Shown in pieces: positions 62,841-64,000 of a DNA stretch of 64,000 nt; the stretch's first letter is position 1, and each line of letters opens with the position of its first letter. Below the pieces are notes generated by a model. It saw nothing but the letters and a program-made list of their open reading frames with translations. It searched no databases and had not been told where the DNA came from. Source of the DNA: Streptomyces griseoviridis (GTDB taxonomy: Bacteria > Actinomycetota > Actinomycetes > Streptomycetales > Streptomycetaceae); NCBI GenBank assembly GCA_014649155.1, contig BMSM01000009.1, forward strand, positions 124,001 through 188,000. Reading direction: 5' to 3'. The translations under genes were made by a program, and so were the position numbers.

Positions 62841-64000
62841 GTGGAGCCCGATCTGTTCACCGCCGCCGCAGAAGAACGCCAGGAGAAGGACCCGTCCGGC
62901 AGTCCCCTGGCCGTCCGGATGCGCCCCCGCACCCTCGACGAGGTCGTGGGCCAGCAGCACCTGCTGAAGCCGGGCTCCCCGCTGCGCCGCCTGGTCGGCG
63001 AGGGGGCGTCCGGCCCCGCGGGTCCCTCCTCGGTGATCCTCTGGGGCCCGCCCGGCACCGGCAAGACCACCCTCGCGTACGTCGTCTCCAAGGCCACCAA
63101 CAAGCGGTTCGTGGAGCTGTCGGCGATCACCGCGGGCGTCAAGGAGGTCCGCGCGGTCATCGACGGCGCCCGCCGCGCGGTCGGCGGGTACGGCAAGGAG
63201 ACCGTCCTCTTCCTCGACGAGATCCACCGCTTCAGCAAGGCCCAGCAGGACACCCTCCTCCCGGCGGTCGAGAACCGCTGGGTGACGCTCATCGCCGCGA
63301 CCACCGAGAACCCGTACTTCTCGGTGATCTCCCCCCTCCTCTCCCGCTCCCTCCTCCTCACCCTCGAACCCCTCACCGACGACGACGTCCGCGGCCTGCT
63401 GCGCCGCGCCCTCACCGCCGACCGGGGCCTCAGGAGCGCGCTCACCCTCCCCGAGGACACCGAGGACCACCTGCTGCGCATCGCCGGCGGCGACGCCCGC
63501 CGCGCCCTCACCGCGCTGGAGGCCGCCGCCGGGGCCGCGCTCGACAAGGGCGAGCCCGAGATCACCCTGGCCACACTGGAGGAGACGGTCGACCGGGCGG
63601 CGGTCAAGTACGACCGCGACGGCGACCAGCACTACGACGTCGCCAGCGCCCTGATCAAGTCCATCCGCGGCTCCGACGTCGACGCCGCCCTGCACTACCT
63701 GGCCCGCATGATCGAGGCCGGCGAGGACCCCCGCTTCATCGCCCGCCGCCTGATGATCTCCGCCAGCGAGGACATCGGCCTCGCCGATCCCAACGCGCTG
63801 CCGATCGCGGTCGCCGCCGCCCAGGCCGTCGCCATGATCGGCTTCCCCGAGGCCGCCCTCACCCTCAGCCACGCCACCATCGCCCTCGCCCTCGCCCCCA
63901 AGTCGAACGCCGCGACCACCGCGATCGGCGCCGCCCTGGACGACGTGCGCAAGGGGCACGCCGGCACCGTCCCGGCCCATCTGCGCGACAGCCACTACCA
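62841..64000 (+). CDS. rarA: Replication-associated recombination ATPase RarA (MgsA), 3' end cut by window
   Basis: Starts at GTG 62841 (MEPDLFTAAAEERQEKDP) and runs open to the window end, about 386 residues. RarA hallmarks: LAVRMRPRTLDEVVGQQHLL, Walker A LWGPPGTGKTTLAY, Walker B VLFLDEIHRFSKAQQD, sensor LIAATTENPYFSVISPLLSRS, and the C-terminal KYDRDGDQHYDVASALIKSIRGSD. It acts at stalled replication forks with SSB. The ribosome-binding site is weak (AGGG at about 62830). The missing C-terminus is only because the window stops. Confidence 0.92.
   Translation, partial: MEPDLFTAAAEERQEKDPSGSPLAVRMRPRTLDEVVGQQHLLKPGSPLRRLVGEGASGPAGPSSVILWGPPGTGKTTLAYVVSKATNKRFVELSAITAGVKEVRAVIDGARRAVGGYGKETVLFLDEIHRFSKAQQDTLLPAVENRWVTLIAATTENPYFSVISPLLSRSLLLTLEPLTDDDVRGLLRRALTADRGLRSALTLPEDTEDHLLRIAGGDARRALTALEAAAGAALDKGEPEITLATLEETVDRAAVKYDRDGDQHYDVASALIKSIRGSDVDAALHYLARMIEAGEDPRFIARRLMISASEDIGLADPNALPIAVAAAQAVAMIGFPEAALTLSHATIALALAPKSNAATTAIGAALDDVRKGHAGTVPAHLRDSHY

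Overview
The window is chromosomal DNA of a Streptomyces or very close relative. It has very high G+C with G/C at third codon positions, many GTG starts, one recognisable TTG start (relA), leaderless-looking promoters, and Streptomyces-specific genes such as ssgB. From memory, the gene order resembles the ssgB-thrS-ruvCAB-secDF-relA-hisS segment of model Streptomyces chromosomes. The right half also follows the order I recall for M. tuberculosis thrS-HIT-pgsA-patA-pimA-pdxST-yebC-ruvCAB-secDF-apt-relA-ppi-hisS.

Left part (1-18.3 kb): a sigma-like factor, acetyltransferases and small membrane proteins come first. A methionine-uptake operon (metNIQ) follows, preceded by a perfect inverted repeat and a short Cys/Met-rich reading frame. 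A corrin block comes next: cobL, a very large BluB-CobT fusion with a roughly 650-residue disordered Pro/Ala/Glu tail, and a two-domain siroheme synthase. The section ends with an RNA methyltransferase, a membrane Ser/Thr kinase and small genes.

18.3-26.8 kb: five minus-strand tRNA genes (three Val-GAC, Cys-GCA, Gly-GCC) are followed by pabB/pabC-like genes. A two-domain acetyltransferase carries an IS481-type element inserted at its stop codon; the transposase of this element is broken by frameshifts. DsbA-like, membrane, CGNR and ssgB genes follow.

26.75-34.35 kb: two identical tRNA-Val(CAC) genes bracket a carbohydrate module. It holds a Tat-type lipoprotein binding protein, two permeases, a YesL-like protein, a Tat-exported YetA/PcRGLX-like protein and an SRPBCC protein. 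The combination recalls rhamnogalacturonan use in Bacillus (yes/yetA genes). No ATPase is encoded here.

34.4-64 kb: an exonuclease-fold protein that has lost catalytic residues is followed by the conserved core: thrS, a HIT protein, the phosphatidylinositol mannoside operon (pgsA-patA-pimA), pdxST, yebC-ruvCAB, yajC-secDF-apt, relA, a DUF349 protein, cyclophilin, a metallo-beta-lactamase protein, hisS, a VKOR-like protein and the start of rarA. A minus-strand pair (membrane protein, EF-G-like GTPase) interrupts this core between the HIT gene and pgsA.

I found no CRISPR array, phage or biosynthetic gene cluster. The most unusual features are the BluB-CobT giant fusion, the candidate leader-peptide control of metNIQ, the IS placed on a shared stop codon, the tRNA-bracketed pectin-type islet and the catalytically degenerate exonuclease.
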